Shown: one piece after another, positions 6,461-8,779 of the stretch
Layout of the letters: every line of letters begins with the position of its first letter
How positions within the stretch are numbered: the first letter of the stretch is position 1
Assembly (NCBI GenBank): GCA_002869425.1
Contig: PKSZ01000451.1
Span: 1-8,779 of the forward strand
Direction of reading: 5' to 3'
Source: Marinilabiliales bacterium
Lineage (GTDB): Bacteria > Bacteroidota > Bacteroidia > Bacteroidales > BM523
DNA: 8,779 nt
The notes under the pieces: model-generated
Databases searched by the model: none
What the model saw: the letters and a program-made list of their open reading frames with translations, nothing else
What the model was told of the DNA's origin: nothing
Made by a program: the position numbers and the translations under genes

Positions 6461-8641
6461 TTATTCTACAATTGTCATTTCATCAACAAGATGCTTGGCT
6501 CCACCAATTTTTTCTATTACAAAAAGAATGTAACGAATGTCGGCATTGATACATTTTTGTAGTTCATGTTCAAATGCTATATCTCCAGACATTGCTTCCC
6601 AGTTGCCATCAAACGCACAACCAATAAGCTCACCATTTCCATTCATAACCGGACTACCAGAGTTTCCTCCTGTGATATCGTTGTTGGTAGTAAAGCAAAC
6701 ATGCATAGTTCCATCTTTATCAGCGTATCTTCCGTAGTCTTTGTTTTTGTAAGCTTCTTTTAGTTTTTCTGGCACTATAAATTCATCTACGGTTGGGTCT
6801 TCTTTTTCCATTACACCCTTTAGTGTTGTATAGTAGTCATAATGAACCGCATCTCTTGGATAATAATCACCAACATTTCCGTATGTTAAACGGATTGTTG
6901 AATTTGCATCCGGATAGAAATTTTTATCTTTTTGCATTTCCATCAAGCCAGCTACAAACAATCTCATTCCTTTTTTCAGGTCGTCACTTCCTGAGTCTCC
7001 CTGCATCTTGAAATATTGATTGATGATAGAATTCATTAATTTGTATGCCCAATCGTTAACCAATATCTTGTGAGATGGTTTATCAAGGAATTTATTATAG
7101 TTTTCCTGGCTTGCAAAAATTGAAGATTCAAATAAATCATCCACGAATTTTTTGATGTCTCCTTTGTACTTTTTGTCGATCTCCTTGAAGATATCGAGCT
7201 GGTATTCAGTAGGAACATCTTCATAATAGTAGGCTAATAATTCACGGGTGATGTTTTTATCTACTTCTGTATTGTAGTCTTTGTATATTTCTTTACCCGC
7301 CTCTTTTAGTTCATTGGCTGTTTCAGCTATGAGGTCTTTGTCTTCTGAGTTTTCAAGAAGTTGTGCAAATTGCATCATTCGTGCAGGTATCATAAGGATT
7401 TCGCCGCCCTGAAGCAGAGCCTCAAAAACATATTCATTGGCAAGAGCTTTATCTTTGTTATTCTCATAATATTTTGCAATCAGAGGAATGGCTTCGCCAT
7501 ACTTCTTTTTTCTTGCATCATCTTTGTTTACCCAGGCAACAAACTCATCTTCAAGCGCTTTTTTCTTACCATAAACATCTAGTCTCTTAAGTCCTTTGCT
7601 CTGGCCAATATAGTATTTCCAGTAGTTTGCAGTACTTGCATATTTGTAAGCATATTGAATACGAATTTTATCGCTTTTATTCATTCCCTGCTTCATCATT
7701 TCCAGTTTCTTGGTTCTGATTTTAACAGCGGAAGGATTTTTTATATCCAAGGCTTCCTTAATTCCATATGATGTTAAATAACGCTCAGTTGAACCGGGAA
7801 ATCCCATTACCATTGAAAAATCTCCATTTTTAACACCTTTAATAGAAACAGGTAGGTGATGTTTTGGTTTGTAAGGAATATTGTCTTTTGAGTACTCGGC
7901 TGGGTTACCGTCTGGACCCATGTATACCCTAAACATGCTAAAGTCTCCGGTATGTCTTGGCCACATCCAGTTGTCTGTATCGCCACCAAATTTTCCGATG
8001 GAAGAAGGAGGTGCTCCAACAAGTCTTACATCTTTATACGTTTCATAAACAAATAAAAAGTACTGATTGCCTTCAAACATTGTTTTTACAGAAGCTCCAT
8101 AGAATTCGTTTTCTGCTGCCGCTTCTTTTTCAATACTTCTGCTGACTTTCTTAATAATTTTTTCTCTGTCGCTTTCTGTCATATCATCTGTTACTTCTGC
8201 AAGAACAGAGTCTGTAACATCTTTCATGTACACAAGAAAAGAAACACACAGGCCTTCATTGGCAAGTTCTTCTTCTTTTGACATTGCCCAAAATCCATCT
8301 TTTAGGTAATCATGATCAACATCACTATGCTTTTGAATCGATTCAAATCCACAGTGGTGGTTTGTTAACATTAAACCCTGATCGGAAATAAGTTCTCCAG
8401 TACAGAAGAAACCAAAAGGCATTCTAGAATGTCCAAGACCTGCAATCGCATCTTTTACACTGTTTTTGTTTACATTGTAGATGTCTTCAGGTGTGAGCTT
8501 GAAGCCTTGCTCCTTCATCTGATTGTAATTCTTGTTGAGAAGACTCAAAAGCCACATTCCTTCGTCAGCTCTTAGACTGGTAGTTAGAACTAATAGCAGG
8601 CTGGCCATTATCAATACTACTCTTTTCATTTTCATTTTCAT
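6461..8641 (-). CDS. S46 family dipeptidyl-peptidase, DPP7 type
   Basis: S46 enzymes are exported serine peptidases of Bacteroidota and some Proteobacteria that cut dipeptides from the N-terminus of oligopeptides, usually in the periplasm. The 726-residue product fits the family (about 710-730). Residues 1-25 are a signal peptide with a Lys/Met start and hydrophobic core; the predicted mature start, after SLRA, is DEGMWLL, as in known members. The chymotrypsin-like triad is H96 (TNHHCG), D233 (RHTGDF) and S661 (GGNSGSPV); D233 is inferred by spacing. A helical domain (about 290-560) interrupts the fold. GGDTDNWMWPRHTGDF (219-234) and NDITGGNSGSPV (654-665) are family blocks. Eighteen residues after the serine, FDGNWEAMSGDI has Gly (G679) where the acid-specific DPP11 has Arg, so preference for hydrophobic P1 residues, as in P. 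gingivalis DPP7, is likely. Three in-frame ATGs (8641, 8635, 8629) could start it; a TAA stop directly precedes the first. It ends in a strong terminator. Confidence 0.94.
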   Translation of the reverse strand: MKMKMKRVVLIMASLLLVLTTSLRADEGMWLLSLLNKNYNQMKEQGFKLTPEDIYNVNKNSVKDAIAGLGHSRMPFGFFCTGELISDQGLMLTNHHCGFESIQKHSDVDHDYLKDGFWAMSKEEELANEGLCVSFLVYMKDVTDSVLAEVTDDMTESDREKIIKKVSRSIEKEAAAENEFYGASVKTMFEGNQYFLFVYETYKDVRLVGAPPSSIGKFGGDTDNWMWPRHTGDFSMFRVYMGPDGNPAEYSKDNIPYKPKHHLPVSIKGVKNGDFSMVMGFPGSTERYLTSYGIKEALDIKNPSAVKIRTKKLEMMKQGMNKSDKIRIQYAYKYASTANYWKYYIGQSKGLKRLDVYGKKKALEDEFVAWVNKDDARKKKYGEAIPLIAKYYENNKDKALANEYVFEALLQGGEILMIPARMMQFAQLLENSEDKDLIAETANELKEAGKEIYKDYNTEVDKNITRELLAYYYEDVPTEYQLDIFKEIDKKYKGDIKKFVDDLFESSIFASQENYNKFLDKPSHKILVNDWAYKLMNSIINQYFKMQGDSGSDDLKKGMRLFVAGLMEMQKDKNFYPDANSTIRLTYGNVGDYYPRDAVHYDYYTTLKGVMEKEDPTVDEFIVPEKLKEAYKNKDYGRYADKDGTMHVCFTTNNDITGGNSGSPVMNGNGELIGCAFDGNWEAMSGDIAFEHELQKCINADIRYILFVIEKIGGAKHLVDEMTIVE

Positions 8642-8643
8642 TT
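8623..8643 (-). repeat. Hexamer tandem repeat at the start of the peptidase gene
   Basis: On the minus strand the unit AAATGA is repeated three times and followed by AAA, giving three in-frame ATG codons and an N-terminus of MKMKMK. Because the unit is six bases, gain or loss of a copy would keep the frame and only add or remove Met-Lys before the signal peptide. Too few copies for a real phase-variable tract. Confidence 0.6.
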
Positions 8644-8660
8644 AAATTATTATTTACATA

Positions 8661-8695
8661 CAAATTAAATTATTATTAACGTTAATACAAAGTTA
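8661..8695 (-). promoter_or_regulatory. Promoter candidates for the S46 peptidase gene
   Basis: Two overlapping candidates fit the Bacteroidota pattern. One uses TTTG (8691-8688), 19 bp, then TTAATTTG (8668-8661), one mismatch from TAnnTTTG, with an expected start about 13 bp before the ATG at 8641. The other is a perfect -7 box, TAACTTTG (8695-8688), but without a good -33 element, with a start about 40 bp before the ATG. The same TTTG serves as -33 in the first and as the end of -7 in the second, so they would exclude each other. Confidence 0.45.
8674..8687. promoter_or_regulatory. 14 bp perfect palindrome in the peptidase promoter spacer (possible operator)
   Basis: TATTAACGTTAATA is a perfect 14 bp palindrome lying wholly within the 19 bp spacer (8669-8687) of the first promoter candidate. 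The overlapping word TTATTAAC (8673-8680) recurs at 8693-8700, exactly 20 bp away, about two helical turns. This arrangement would suit a dimeric repressor or activator; which one is unknown, and AT-rich DNA makes some palindromes likely by chance. Confidence 0.35.
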
Positions 8696-8779
8696 TTAAC
8701 AATGATAAGATTGTTGATTATAACTATATATTTGTGTTTCTTTGTGTTACATAATTAAAAAAAATTAATGGAAAACCTC

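Larger units (their letters stand above)
8642..8779. other. AT-rich intergenic region upstream of the S46 peptidase gene, no gene
   Basis: These 138 bp at the right edge are very AT-rich and hold no supported gene. The part near the peptidase contains promoter-like sites, a palindrome and a direct repeat, given separately. Further right there is an inverted repeat AACAAT-GATAAG-ATTGTT (8698-8715) and an A/T run at 8755-8767. The neighbour beyond the edge is unknown, so the region could serve another promoter as well. Confidence 0.6.

Noticed and set aside
6537..8145. Several 60-75 codon open frames on both strands inside the S46 peptidase gene
   Set aside because: All lie within the intact conserved peptidase frame, and none has a start signal or recognisable motif.
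1..8779. A novel defence, mobile or secondary-metabolite system
   Set aside because: Every long frame belongs to a known family, there are no terminal repeats, integrase, CRISPR-like repeats or cluster of unknown genes, and the gene content is core metabolism and repair.

Overview
The window looks like a core-genome stretch of a member of the Bacteroidota. The base composition is AT-rich. It carries the start of sprA (the type IX secretion translocon, restricted to this phylum) directly behind ruvA, a gene order known from many Bacteroidota. It also encodes an S46 dipeptidyl-peptidase of the DPP7 type, and the best promoter-like sites fit the phylum pattern TTTG / TAnnTTTG. MqnC implies menaquinone synthesis by the futalosine route, which would fit only some lineages of the phylum; I cannot name a genus or family from the sequence.

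Layout. Four genes read leftwards in the left half: pepA (leucyl aminopeptidase, 4785-3364), pdxA (vitamin B6 synthesis, 3312-2263), ruvA (Holliday junction binding, 2053-1472) and the first 488 codons of sprA (from 1466, running off the left edge). pepA-pdxA are 51 bp apart. A 209 bp gap with promoter-like sites separates them from ruvA-sprA, which are only 5 bp apart. mqnC (4846-5931) reads rightwards and diverges from pepA across 60 bp. It converges on rnhA (6402-5923, leftwards) with a 9 bp overlap of the 3' ends. To the right, a DPP7-type serine peptidase gene (8641-6461, leftwards) ends in a strong hairpin terminator whose T-run touches the rnhA start codon. The last 138 bp (8642-8779) hold the peptidase promoter region and no gene.

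Functional reading. The genes are mostly housekeeping: DNA repair (ruvA, rnhA), cofactor synthesis (pdxA, mqnC) and peptide breakdown (an exported dipeptidyl-peptidase and a cytosolic aminopeptidase that could act in sequence). SprA is the outer-membrane pore for T9SS cargo. I see no mobile element, CRISPR array, tRNA, rRNA or unknown multigene system. The points worth a second look are small: the TTG start of sprA, the terminator abutting rnhA, the palindrome in the peptidase promoter, the stacked promoter sites before ruvA, and the S1-pocket residue of the S46 peptidase.
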